Shown one piece after another: positions 48,456 to 56,830 of a DNA stretch of 64,000 nt (position 1 is the stretch's first letter; each line of letters begins with the position of its first letter). A model generated the notes under the pieces. It was not told the origin of the DNA. It was given only the letters and a program-made list of their open reading frames with translations, and searched no databases. Position numbers and translations under genes: made by a program. Source of the stretch: Pseudobutyrivibrio xylanivorans (GTDB lineage Bacteria > Bacillota > Clostridia > Lachnospirales > Lachnospiraceae); NCBI RefSeq assembly GCF_008935055.1, contig NZ_CP043028.1, positions 2,944,501 through 3,008,500 on the forward strand, in the 5' to 3' direction.

Positions 48456-51110
48456 TTACTTAATCATGCCCTCAAGCTGTGCCTTTGCCTCAGCAAGTGC
48501 ATCTGGGATGCCTGCTGGATTCTTGCCGCCTGCCTGAGCCATGTTTGGACGACCGCCGCCGCCACCGCCAACCTTTGGCGCAATAGCCTTGATAAGGTTT
48601 CCAGCGTGAGCGCCAGCTGCCTGTGCAGCATCTGTAGCCATAACTACAAGGTTTACCTTGCCATCGCAGTCAGATGCAAGAACAACAACGCCCTCTCCAA
48701 GCTTATTCTTGAGGTCATCGCCAAGATCGCGAAGTCCATTCATATCTACACCAGCAACTGATGTAGCAAGGAGCTTAACGCCCTTAACCTCTACTACTGA
48801 ATCCATAACATCGCCAACAGCAGCCTGTGCAGCCTTTGCCTTCATAGACTCAAGCTCTGAGTTTGCTTCCTTAAGCTGCTTCTGAAGGTGAGCAATCTTG
48901 TCCTCAACCTCTGCTGGCTTACACTTAAGTGCAGCAGCTGCATGGTTGAGCTTTGCTTCAACATCAGCATAATATTCAAATACAGCCTGTCCTGTTATAG
49001 CTTCGATACGACGTGTGCCAGCAGCAACACCAGACTCTGAAAGAATCTTGAATGCAGAAATCTCAGATGTGTTTGCAACGTGTGTACCACCACAAAGCTC
49101 TACTGAGAAATCGCCCATCTTTACAACACGAACTGTGTCGCCATACTTCTCACCGAAGAGTGCCATAGCACCACTCTTCTTTGCCTCATCGATAGACATG
49201 ATTGCTGTTTCAACTGAAAGTCCTTCAGCAATCTTTTCATTAACAAGCTTTTCTACCTTTGCAATCTCTTCATCAGTCATAGCTGAGAAGTGAGAGAAAT
49301 CGAAACGTGTTCTATCAGCATCCTGATATGAACCCTTCTGCTCTACGTGTGTTCCAAGAACCTCACGAAGTGCCTTCTGCATAAGGTGAGTAGCTGAGTG
49401 ATTCTTGCAAATGCGAGCACGTCTTGCAGCATCAACTGTAAGAGTAACCTTCTCGCCTACCTTAATCATTCCAGACTTCATCTCGCCCACGTGACCAATC
49501 TTGCCACCCTTAAGCTTGATAGTATCCTTAACCTCAAACTCTCCGTTTGCAGTTGTGATAACACCTGTATCACCAATCTGACCACCCATTGTAGCATAGA
49601 ATGGTGTCTCTGGAACGATGATTGTGCCAATCATGCCCTCAGCAAGTGTGTCAACAATATCTGTCTCTGTTGTGAGAACTGTGACTGTAGACTCAGATGT
49701 AGTCTTGTCATAACCAACAAACTCAGATGTAACAGTAAGATCGATATTATCATAAACAGATGCATCAGCACCCATGTAGTTTGTCTCTTTACGAGCAGCA
49801 CGAGCCTTCTGTCTCTGCTCCTCCATGCAAGCCTCGAAGCCCTTTGCGTCGTAACCAAAGCCCTTCTCTTCAAGGATTTCTGCTGTAAGATCTACAGGGA
49901 ATCCGTAAGTATCGTAAAGCTTGAAGGTATCCTCGCCTGAAAGCTCCTTAGCACCAGAAGCAACAAGCTTCTCTTCCATGCCTGCAAGAATCTCAAGACC
50001 CTTGTCGATAGTCTTGTTGAACTGCTCTTCCTCAGCTGTGAGAGTCTTGAAGATGAACTCACGCTTCTCCCAAAGCTCTGGATAACCGTCCTTACACTCG
50101 TTAATAACTGTCTCAGAAAGCTTAGCCATGAATGTGCCCTGGATTCCAAGTGCACGACCATGCTTTGCAGCGCGACGGATAAGACGACGAAGAACATAAC
50201 CACGTCCCTCGTTTGAAGGTGTAACACCATCAGATACAAGGAATGTAGATGAACGAATATGGTCAGTGATAAGACGAATTGAAACATCATCAAGAGCATC
50301 AACCTGATACTTCTTGCCTGACATCTCGCAAATCTTGTCACGAATAGCCTTCATTGTATCAATGTCGAAAACAGAATCAACATCCTGCATAACTACTGCA
50401 AGACGCTCAAGTCCCATACCTGTATCAATATTCTTCTGAGCAAGCTCCTCATAACCGCCGTGGCCATCACCATTAAACTGAGTAAATACGTTGTTCCAAA
50501 CCTCCATGAAGCGGTCGCAATCACAACCAACCTTACAATCAGGTCTGCCACATCCGTATTTCTCGCCGCGATCATAATAAATCTCTGAGCAAGGACCACA
50601 TGGACCAGCACCGTGCTCCCAGAAGTTATCGCACTCTCCTGTCTCAGGGTCACGATAGAAACGTGTGATGCGCTCTGGAGCAACACCTACTTCCTTAGTC
50701 CAGATTTCGAATGCTTCCTCATCCTCGCCGTAGATAGATGGATAGAGACGATTTGGATCAAGCTTCAAAACCTCTGTAAGGAACTCCCAAGACCAAGCGA
50801 TAGCCTCGTGCTTGAAGTAATCGCCGAATGAGAAGTTACCCAACATCTCAAAAAAAGTAAGATGGCGAGCCGTCTTACCTACATTATCAATGTCTCCTGT
50901 TCTAACACATTTTTGACATGTGGTGACGCGTCTACGAGGTGGAATCTCCTGACCTGTGAAGTATGGCTTAAGTGGTGCCATACCAGCATTTATGAGCAAC
51001 AAAGAGTTGTCATTGTGTGGTACAAGAGAAAAACTGTTGAGGCAAAGGTGATCCTTGCTCTCAAAGAATTCCAAGTAGGCGCGTCGTAAATCATTAACAC
51101 CGTTATTCAA
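48456..51110 (-). CDS. alaS: Alanyl-tRNA synthetase
   Basis: 884 residues, full length. The class II catalytic domain begins LRRAYLEFFESKDH and has the motif 2 region KCVRTGDIDNVG; the editing domain has HSATHLMQKAL and CGGTHVANTSEI, whose His/Cys residues bind zinc; the C-terminal C-Ala domain ends with a Gly-rich PKVGGGGGGRPNMAQAGG stretch. The start is TTG at 51108-51110 with GGAGG ahead. No T-box leader is visible. A 52-residue membrane protein gene precedes it by 19 bases, with a shared promoter. Confidence 0.97.
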   Translation of the reverse strand: MNNGVNDLRRAYLEFFESKDHLCLNSFSLVPHNDNSLLLINAGMAPLKPYFTGQEIPPRRRVTTCQKCVRTGDIDNVGKTARHLTFFEMLGNFSFGDYFKHEAIAWSWEFLTEVLKLDPNRLYPSIYGEDEEAFEIWTKEVGVAPERITRFYRDPETGECDNFWEHGAGPCGPCSEIYYDRGEKYGCGRPDCKVGCDCDRFMEVWNNVFTQFNGDGHGGYEELAQKNIDTGMGLERLAVVMQDVDSVFDIDTMKAIRDKICEMSGKKYQVDALDDVSIRLITDHIRSSTFLVSDGVTPSNEGRGYVLRRLIRRAAKHGRALGIQGTFMAKLSETVINECKDGYPELWEKREFIFKTLTAEEEQFNKTIDKGLEILAGMEEKLVASGAKELSGEDTFKLYDTYGFPVDLTAEILEEKGFGYDAKGFEACMEEQRQKARAARKETNYMGADASVYDNIDLTVTSEFVGYDKTTSESTVTVLTTETDIVDTLAEGMIGTIIVPETPFYATMGGQIGDTGVITTANGEFEVKDTIKLKGGKIGHVGEMKSGMIKVGEKVTLTVDAARRARICKNHSATHLMQKALREVLGTHVEQKGSYQDADRTRFDFSHFSAMTDEEIAKVEKLVNEKIAEGLSVETAIMSIDEAKKSGAMALFGEKYGDTVRVVKMGDFSVELCGGTHVANTSEISAFKILSESGVAAGTRRIEAITGQAVFEYYADVEAKLNHAAAALKCKPAEVEDKIAHLQKQLKEANSELESMKAKAAQAAVGDVMDSVVEVKGVKLLATSVAGVDMNGLRDLGDDLKNKLGEGVVVLASDCDGKVNLVVMATDAAQAAGAHAGNLIKAIAPKVGGGGGGRPNMAQAGGKNPAGIPDALAEAKAQLEGMIK

Positions 51111-51129
51111 AACAAAAGTCCTCCAAAAA

Positions 51130-51288
51130 TTATTCCTCAGAAGAAGACTCGGCTAATGTGTCGATTCCCTTCTTCTTATCGCTGGATTTGCGAAGCTTGA
51201 TTCCGATAAAGCCACCGCAAATACCCAATGCTACGAGTATGATCATCTTAATTAAATAACTTACAAAACTAGATAAAAATGCAGACAT
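51130..51288 (-). CDS. 52-residue membrane microprotein upstream of alaS
   Basis: MSAFLSSFVSYLIKMIILVA followed by LGICGGFIGIKLRKSSDKKK and an acidic end (ESSSEE). One hydrophobic helix of about 24 residues with GxxxG-like spacing (GICGGFIG), then a basic cytoplasmic tail. GGAGG precedes the ATG (51286-51288) by 7 bases and a near-consensus promoter lies at 51336-51364, so it is very likely expressed. The function is unknown; it shares its transcript with alaS. Confidence 0.8.
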   Translation of the reverse strand: MSAFLSSFVSYLIKMIILVALGICGGFIGIKLRKSSDKKKGIDTLAESSSEE

Positions 51289-51335
51289 AGCAAATCCTCC
51301 TAAGTTTCGAAAATATTTATTGCATACTTGAATAA

Positions 51336-51364
51336 ATTATAATGCAAAGCAATATCAAATTCAA
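51336..51364 (-). promoter_or_regulatory. Promoter of the microprotein-alaS unit
   Basis: Minus strand TTGAAT (51359-51364), 17-bp spacer, TATAAT (51336-51341), directly after the stop of the glycosylase gene. Confidence 0.8.
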
Positions 51365-52204
51365 TCATTTCAGCTGTCTCTTGTGATAAAACTGAAGCTG
51401 TTGAACATAGCCCTGAAATCCACTGTAGCTCTCGTTGATGTAATTCAGATAATCAGCCTGATTATACGTGCTGTAGTCCTCTTTGATTATCTTTTTCATC
51501 CAGGTATCTATTGGGTAGCTTTCCATAAAATGAAAGCCATAGAGCATAATGCAATTGGCTACCTTTGGACCAATACCCTTGATAGCAATGAGACTGTTGT
51601 ATGCCTCCTGATATGGAAGCTTGCTGATGGCCTCAATATTAAGCCTGCCCTCTGTAATAGCTCTTGAAATTCCAATGATGTAATCCGCTCTGTACCCTAA
51701 AGCCGTACCATCCATAAGCTCAGCCTCCGGAACAAAAGCCAGAACCTCAGGCTTTGGAAAATGTACACCATCAGAATATCTGTCGCAAAGCACCTGAATA
51801 GATTTCTTTATCTTTGGGATATTATTATTTTGAGAAATCACATAGGAAATAAAGACCTCCCACAAATCCTGTCTCAGGATTCGCATTCCAAAGGAATCCT
51901 TCAGTGAGTCCTTTAGAAATTTATCATTGCTTTGACGGATAATATTGTTATAAGAGATGTAATCCGTTTCAAAGTCAAAATAATTCTGCCAGAAGTCCCA
52001 CTGTGACTCCTGACAGACAAAATCCCATGCGTCCTTCTCGGTATTTAGATAAAAGATAACCTCGTTATCTCCCGAACTGGCACTGTAGGTGTCTGGTATA
52101 CCGTCAGCACCTTTGAATTCGCGTTTCATACGGAAAACCTGACCAGAGTTCAGAATGACATCGGGGTTGAATTGTTCTGGGGTAAGTTTTTTAGTAAATA
52201 TCAT
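51365..52204 (-). CDS. 8-oxoguanine DNA glycosylase (OGG1-type)
   Basis: 279 residues. An N-terminal OGG_N-type domain (NSGQVFRMKREF...) precedes a helix-hairpin-helix GPD domain with IKGIGPKVANCIMLYG, containing the catalytic lysine equivalent to human K249, and the aspartate in SYPIDTWMKK equivalent to D268. It excises oxidised guanine and can nick the strand. Its first 14 bases overlap the end of the metal-dependent hydrolase gene, so the two are coupled. Confidence 0.9.
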   Translation of the reverse strand: MIFTKKLTPEQFNPDVILNSGQVFRMKREFKGADGIPDTYSASSGDNEVIFYLNTEKDAWDFVCQESQWDFWQNYFDFETDYISYNNIIRQSNDKFLKDSLKDSFGMRILRQDLWEVFISYVISQNNNIPKIKKSIQVLCDRYSDGVHFPKPEVLAFVPEAELMDGTALGYRADYIIGISRAITEGRLNIEAISKLPYQEAYNSLIAIKGIGPKVANCIMLYGFHFMESYPIDTWMKKIIKEDYSTYNQADYLNYINESYSGFQGYVQQLQFYHKRQLK

Positions 52205-52949
52205 AAACTATATTCTCTCTATCTATATCCACTACTTTATCCTTGAGATTTGCAATTCCTGGTCTGCCCTTGAATCTCTCAATCCACTGGTACTCTCCCC
52301 ACATATGCATTGGGAAAATTGTGTCGCACTCAATATTTTTGATAAAATGCTCCATTCCAACGAAATAACCATCCTCGCCCATTCGAGAATCCAACACAAC
52401 AAAGCCAAGGTCAAAATGTCTGTTTGCGATTGGTCTGAGAGCTCGCTTGTACTCCCTGCCGTAAACCTCGCCGTACAGTTCTCCTCTGCCTTCTGCATTC
52501 CACCAGTTTAAATCACCTGCATGGTATATGTTAAGGCCATTTACATTAATTACAAAAGCAACGCCTGCATCTGTAGATCTGAGTGTTTCGATTGTCATAT
52601 CATCCACATGATATTTCTTCAAAGGCGCCACAAAGGTTATCTTTTCCTTGATAGAAAGATTAAAGCCGTTTCTAGTGAGATAATTTCTTCCAAGCCTAAT
52701 ATCCTTTGAAAGAATATAATGTATATTGCTTCGACTGTCAGCCCATCTTAGATTTTCAAGCCACCAGTGGTCCTTATGGCTATGGCTGGCAAACACATAT
52801 AAATATTTCTCAGGGTCAAGCTCCGGTAAGCCTCCCTTGAAATCTACAACGTCCTTAACAACCCCCTTGTCAAAGTAATCAAAAAGCAAATATCTATCGT
52901 CCAGCTCCACTAAAAAGCAGCTGTGCATTATGTAGTAAACTTTAAGCAT
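52191..52949 (-). CDS. Metallo-beta-lactamase fold hydrolase
   Basis: 252 residues. ASHSHKDHWW is the HxHxDH metal motif; GLNIYHAGDLN and FPMHMWGEY supply later metal ligands. It resembles the UlaG-like or YtkL-like L-ascorbate-6-phosphate lactonase superfamily branch, but the substrate cannot be assigned. It overlaps the glycosylase gene downstream by 14 bases; a link to DNA repair is not otherwise indicated. Confidence 0.85.
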   Translation of the reverse strand: MLKVYYIMHSCFLVELDDRYLLFDYFDKGVVKDVVDFKGGLPELDPEKYLYVFASHSHKDHWWLENLRWADSRSNIHYILSKDIRLGRNYLTRNGFNLSIKEKITFVAPLKKYHVDDMTIETLRSTDAGVAFVINVNGLNIYHAGDLNWWNAEGRGELYGEVYGREYKRALRPIANRHFDLGFVVLDSRMGEDGYFVGMEHFIKNIECDTIFPMHMWGEYQWIERFKGRPGIANLKDKVVDIDRENIVYDIY

Positions 52950-53019
52950 TATTCTTGTCCTTCTCTTCTGCCACTAATACATTAATGGCACTATATCTCC
53001 CCACTTTAGCCTCATTATA

Positions 53020-53055
53020 GCAAAAAAGCCCGGACAGATAAACTGTCCGAGCTTT
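53020..53055 (-). terminator. Terminator after the DUF5692 gene
   Basis: Minus strand AAGCTCGGACAG, 6-base loop, CTGTCCGGGCTT, then TTTTGC. A 12-bp stem with one G-U pair. Confidence 0.92.
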
Positions 53056-53073
53056 AAAATATTTGTGACTTAA

Positions 53074-54186
53074 TTACTTAGCTGCACGTGCCATAGCCTC
53101 GTCGAAATCCTTTGTTCCTTCAAATACGCAATTAGAATATGGGTTTCCACCGATTCTGATTGCATTTCTGATGATAACAGAGATACATACAACGTTAACA
53201 GCAAGTGCCATCATAGCTACGAAGCCCTGCATTGTAGGATCTGCTGTGATACCCATTGCTGCAATAGCCTCACCAGCTGCTGCTGTCTTGCCCTGGCCTG
53301 CATTATAAAGAGCGATAGCCTGCTCATAAAGATCCATTGTTGTGATACCAGCCTCTGTAGCGCCACCGTATACACGTGGAAGAACAGCTGCGAATGTACC
53401 CTTTAACTGGAAGAGAGGTACTACCTGTGCCCACATACACCAGATTGCAAGTGTGTTAGCACGGTTCTGGATCCAAGCACCCTTGTTCCAAAGAGCGTTA
53501 GCAAATGTAGGAGCAAGAAGAAGTGCAACACCACAGTACCATGTATGTGTAGGAAGATTTAAGTATGTATACTCGAAGTTCCAAACATCATAAGCAATGA
53601 TGAACCAAACTGTCATATCTGGCCAAATCATATCTGACTGGTTCTTGTCGTTTGATGTGTAAAGCTTTACACAACCTGTCATACAGAAGATGTTGATCAT
53701 ACCAGCGATAGCGTTAACAACGTTCCACCATCCACCGTAGATGAATACACCTTCGTTTGAAGCCCACCAAGCACCTGAAAGAGTACCAGAAATCTGGTAT
53801 GCTGCAAGAGCTGACTCCATATCAGAAACGTTAGCAATCATAATGTTTGCTGCAACGATGAACCATGGCCACCAAGCGAACCATTTTTCTTTACCAATGC
53901 CCCACTTGTACTTGATCATCATGAAACCAACGCATCCGATATCTGCTGCGTAAAGCTTGAAGTAGTGGAACCATCCATCCATGTAAGCAACTGTAGGGTT
54001 AGCTGAACCACCGAACATGCCAACATGAGCAAGGATAAAGTAAACTGTAAGAATAGCTGGGATGATTACAAAGATAATCATTCCACCGACCTTTGTACGA
54101 CGGCCGATTTCGTTCATAAGAATTAATCCTGCAAATACAAGGCACCAGCCAAGAACTTGCCAAAGATTAGTAACTTGGAAAATCAT
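53074..54186 (-). CDS. DUF5692 family polytopic membrane protein
   Basis: 370 residues, about nine membrane helices and unusually many tryptophans (WFAWWPW, SGAWWASNEG, YGGWWNVVN). I recognise this as DUF5692, common in gut Firmicutes; the function is unknown. The conserved polar residues inside helices (ANVSDMESALAAYQ; YDVWNFEY) suggest a transporter or membrane enzyme. It is a single-gene unit: a near-consensus promoter (54256-54284), a leader hairpin (AAGAGAA/TTCTCTT near 54222-54242), GGAGG ahead of ATG 54184-54186, and a strong terminator. Such strong signals imply high expression. Confidence 0.85.
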   Translation of the reverse strand: MIFQVTNLWQVLGWCLVFAGLILMNEIGRRTKVGGMIIFVIIPAILTVYFILAHVGMFGGSANPTVAYMDGWFHYFKLYAADIGCVGFMMIKYKWGIGKEKWFAWWPWFIVAANIMIANVSDMESALAAYQISGTLSGAWWASNEGVFIYGGWWNVVNAIAGMINIFCMTGCVKLYTSNDKNQSDMIWPDMTVWFIIAYDVWNFEYTYLNLPTHTWYCGVALLLAPTFANALWNKGAWIQNRANTLAIWCMWAQVVPLFQLKGTFAAVLPRVYGGATEAGITTMDLYEQAIALYNAGQGKTAAAGEAIAAMGITADPTMQGFVAMMALAVNVVCISVIIRNAIRIGGNPYSNCVFEGTKDFDEAMARAAK

Positions 54187-54255
54187 TTTCCATCCTCCTT
54201 GATTAATTATTTAAATATATAGGAAGAGAAACCAATTCTCTTTACTCCGGTGTAT

Positions 54256-54284
54256 ATTATACTCAATAGTCTATAAAATAACAA
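54256..54284 (-). promoter_or_regulatory. Promoter of the DUF5692 gene
   Basis: Minus strand TTGTTA (54279-54284), 17-bp spacer, TATAAT (54256-54261). Confidence 0.8.
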
Positions 54285-54332
54285 TGAATCATTTGAGAAA
54301 CTTTTAATACAATTTTAATAATTTGTAAGTAA

Positions 54333-55259
54333 TCAGCCACGAACTTTTAATGTCTGTGGTAAACATTCAAAGCATATTTCCTCAAAGAATCCAACATGTT
54401 CCCCATCTGCATGGACACACATGGGAGAATTCATTTTGATATGGATTTTATCAAAATTTAAGAAATCAAAACCGCGTTTTCCCTTGTGCTTACCTGCCAC
54501 TAGCGAAGGTAAACGTAAAAAGCATTTTAATCTGCTGATATCATGAGCGTAAAATGCCGAAAGGAATCCTGAATCTGGTTTTGCATCGGGCACCATGGGA
54601 ACTCCGCCACCCTCGGCCCTGCAATTCATAGCCGCAGCAAAAATTATTCTTTTCACATCCATACTTATTCTTTCACCTTTAAACCAGGCAGTAATCCTGG
54701 CATCTGCAAAAGGCATTGTAAAAATATCGCCAATAGTAAGCAGTCCATAAGTGGCAGAGCCAAGACCGAAATGATTAAGGAATTTCTTCAGCCTGCTGTT
54801 CAAAGCCTGAAGGCACACGTATGCGTCAACTCCTATCCCCGAGCTGACTCCAAAGAGCCTCTCTCCTCCTTCATAAATAACCTTTCCTATATCAAGGACC
54901 CTATAGCTTTCAGTATTCAATGCCCTTTTTAAAATATCTAGCGCACTTCCTGTAAGGCCTATTCCTGCAACAAAATCATTTGCGGAGCCTGATGGCAACG
55001 GTGTATAAAGTGTATTTTCAAAATCAACAATTCCATTTATTGCTTCGTTTAATGTGCCATCTCCACCCATTACAAAAAGCCCTACCAACTCTCCTGTTGA
55101 TGTAGCTTCTTTTGCGAATTCCGTAGCATCGCCAGCCCCTGACGTGAATCTTACCTGATAATCAATATTGTTTGCATTCAGGTATCTTTCCAGTTCATCC
55201 CAGGTTTCTGCAGCCTTACCTGTTCTGGCTGCTTTATTCACAATAAATATGTTCTTCAT
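54333..55259 (-). CDS. Diacylglycerol kinase family lipid kinase
   Basis: 308 residues. DAGK catalytic-domain motif VMGGDGTLNEAINGI near residue 85, then PSGSANDFV and a C-terminal beta domain (MCVHADGEHVGF). It belongs to the DgkB/YegS lipid kinase family, which phosphorylates diacylglycerol or related lipids for recycling; the exact substrate is uncertain. ATG 55257-55259 (MKNIFIVNKAA) follows AAAAGGGA; a longer open frame extends into the promoter region shared with the divergent clc gene and is rejected. Confidence 0.9.
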   Translation of the reverse strand: MKNIFIVNKAARTGKAAETWDELERYLNANNIDYQVRFTSGAGDATEFAKEATSTGELVGLFVMGGDGTLNEAINGIVDFENTLYTPLPSGSANDFVAGIGLTGSALDILKRALNTESYRVLDIGKVIYEGGERLFGVSSGIGVDAYVCLQALNSRLKKFLNHFGLGSATYGLLTIGDIFTMPFADARITAWFKGERISMDVKRIIFAAAMNCRAEGGGVPMVPDAKPDSGFLSAFYAHDISRLKCFLRLPSLVAGKHKGKRGFDFLNFDKIHIKMNSPMCVHADGEHVGFFEEICFECLPQTLKVRG

Positions 55260-55334
55260 AACAAAAATCCCTTTTCTATTAATTATAATAATGATAGCAT
55301 ATAAACTATCGATAAAAAAGAAAGGTATCCCCCC

Positions 55335-56612
55335 ATGTTTAACGAGGAATTTAAAGAAAAAGCTATTCATAAAATAGACCATAATGGCCACAGAGCCTTG
55401 TCCGTTGTAACCTGGACAATTGCTTCTATCCTGGTCGGATTATCAGTCGGTGCATTTGCATCAGCATTTGGCCTTTCCATGAAATGGGTCATAAAAACCC
55501 GCGAGGCTAACCCTTGGCTCATATTCTTTCTGCCAGTTGGCGCCGTACTCATTACCTATATTTATAAAACCATTTTGAAAGTAAAGGACAGCGGAACCAA
55601 TACTGTAATCGCCGCCATCCAATCAGATGAAAGACTTCCATTTAGACTCGCACCACTGATTTTCATTGCAACTTTAATCACTCACCTTGTAGGTGGTTCT
55701 GCCGGACGTGAGGGCGCAGCCCTTCAGATGGGTGGAGCCATTGGAAATGGAATTGGACGAGCACTTAAGCTTAACTCCACAGACAAGAAAACAATGATAA
55801 TGTGCGGCATGAGTGCAGCATTCTCTGCACTTTTTGGGACACCTATGGCTGCCGCAATCTTTTCCATGGAAGTTATCTCTGTAGGCATCATGCACTACGC
55901 AGCCTTAGTTCCATGCGTTATTTCTTCACTTGTAGCTCGTTCTGTTGCCACACACATGGGCCTTGGCACTGAAATGTATGTAATTGGTACCATTCCAAAA
56001 TTCGGTGTAGTAAATGGAATCCTTATCAGTGTGTTTGCAGTTATTTGTGGATTTGTTTCAATTCTGTTTTGTATGAGCCTTCACAAATATGAAGAGTTCT
56101 TATCTTCAAAGCTTGAGAATCCTTATATCAAAGCAGTTGTTGGTGGCTGTTCAGTTCTTGTGCTCACATTGCTTGTAGGCTCTCAAACTTATAACAGCAC
56201 CGGCTCTGCTATCATCGAATCCTGCTTCACCGGTGCCACAATCGGACTTAAGTATTTTTTGCTTAAAATAATATTCACCACCCTCACATTATCCTGCGGA
56301 TACAAAGGTGGTGAAATCGTTCCTACTTTATTCATTGGTGCAACCCTGGGCGCAGCTATGGGTCCAATACTTGGTATGCCATCTCCTCTGCTTGCAGCAG
56401 TAGGTATGGGTGCCCTCTTCTGCGGTGTAACCAACTGCCCAATCTCCAGCCTGCTCATCTGCTTCGAGCTCTTCGGCTACGAACCTATGCCATACTTCCT
56501 GCTGGCAGTAGCGTTCTCGTACTGGGTGTCAGGCTACACAGGACTCTACAAATCCCAAAAAATCGTATACTCTAAATATAAAAGTAATTTCATTAACAAG
56601 AAAGTAGAATAA
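55335..56612 (+). CDS. ClC family chloride channel or antiporter
   Basis: 425 residues with many membrane segments. The ClC signatures are present in altered form: DSGTN in place of GSGIP, GREGA in place of GREGP with the gating glutamate kept, and GGEIVPTLFIGA for the third filter motif. Keeping that glutamate fits a proton-coupled antiporter, but the changed first motif makes anion selectivity uncertain (chloride, fluoride or other). No CBS domains. Divergent from the lipid kinase gene; followed by a structured RNA candidate. Confidence 0.88.
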   Translation: MFNEEFKEKAIHKIDHNGHRALSVVTWTIASILVGLSVGAFASAFGLSMKWVIKTREANPWLIFFLPVGAVLITYIYKTILKVKDSGTNTVIAAIQSDERLPFRLAPLIFIATLITHLVGGSAGREGAALQMGGAIGNGIGRALKLNSTDKKTMIMCGMSAAFSALFGTPMAAAIFSMEVISVGIMHYAALVPCVISSLVARSVATHMGLGTEMYVIGTIPKFGVVNGILISVFAVICGFVSILFCMSLHKYEEFLSSKLENPYIKAVVGGCSVLVLTLLVGSQTYNSTGSAIIESCFTGATIGLKYFLLKIIFTTLTLSCGYKGGEIVPTLFIGATLGAAMGPILGMPSPLLAAVGMGALFCGVTNCPISSLLICFELFGYEPMPYFLLAVAFSYWVSGYTGLYKSQKIVYSKYKSNFINKKVE

Positions 56613-56614
56613 AC

Positions 56615-56830
56615 AAAAGCCAACAGACATAGACTCCGCAAGCGCGAGCAGGGGAGTGCCATGCCAAGCCTGGGAGGGACCTACACCGGGCGGGACAGGG
56701 GTAATATTTTCCGAGCTTAGCGATGGAAAATGTTGCCCTAGTAAGCGAAGCTTACATTTCTTAGGGGCCCAGGCTTGAGTATGGAGGGTGCCCTGCGGGA
56801 GCATGAAAACCTATATTTGTTGGCTTATTT
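56615..56830. ncRNA. Candidate ~215-nt structured RNA between clc and the alpha-galactosidase gene
   Basis: The whole gap folds: outer stem AAGCCAACA/TGTTGGCTT (56617-56625 with 56818-56826); AAGCCTGGG/CCCAGGCTT (56666-56674 with 56768-56776); a 14-bp hairpin 56699-56712 with 56725-56738, keeping two G-U pairs on one strand; and GTAAGC-GAA-GCTTAC (56741-56755). GC content is far above the surroundings. Both strands have T-rich stretches after the outer stem, so the strand is undecided. No open frame explains it. The size and ornate fold recall known large orphan RNA classes, but I cannot assign a family. Confidence 0.65.

Noticed and set aside
51289..51364. T-box leader ahead of alaS
   Set aside because: Only 76 bases between promoter and first gene, with no T-box sequence or specifier stem.
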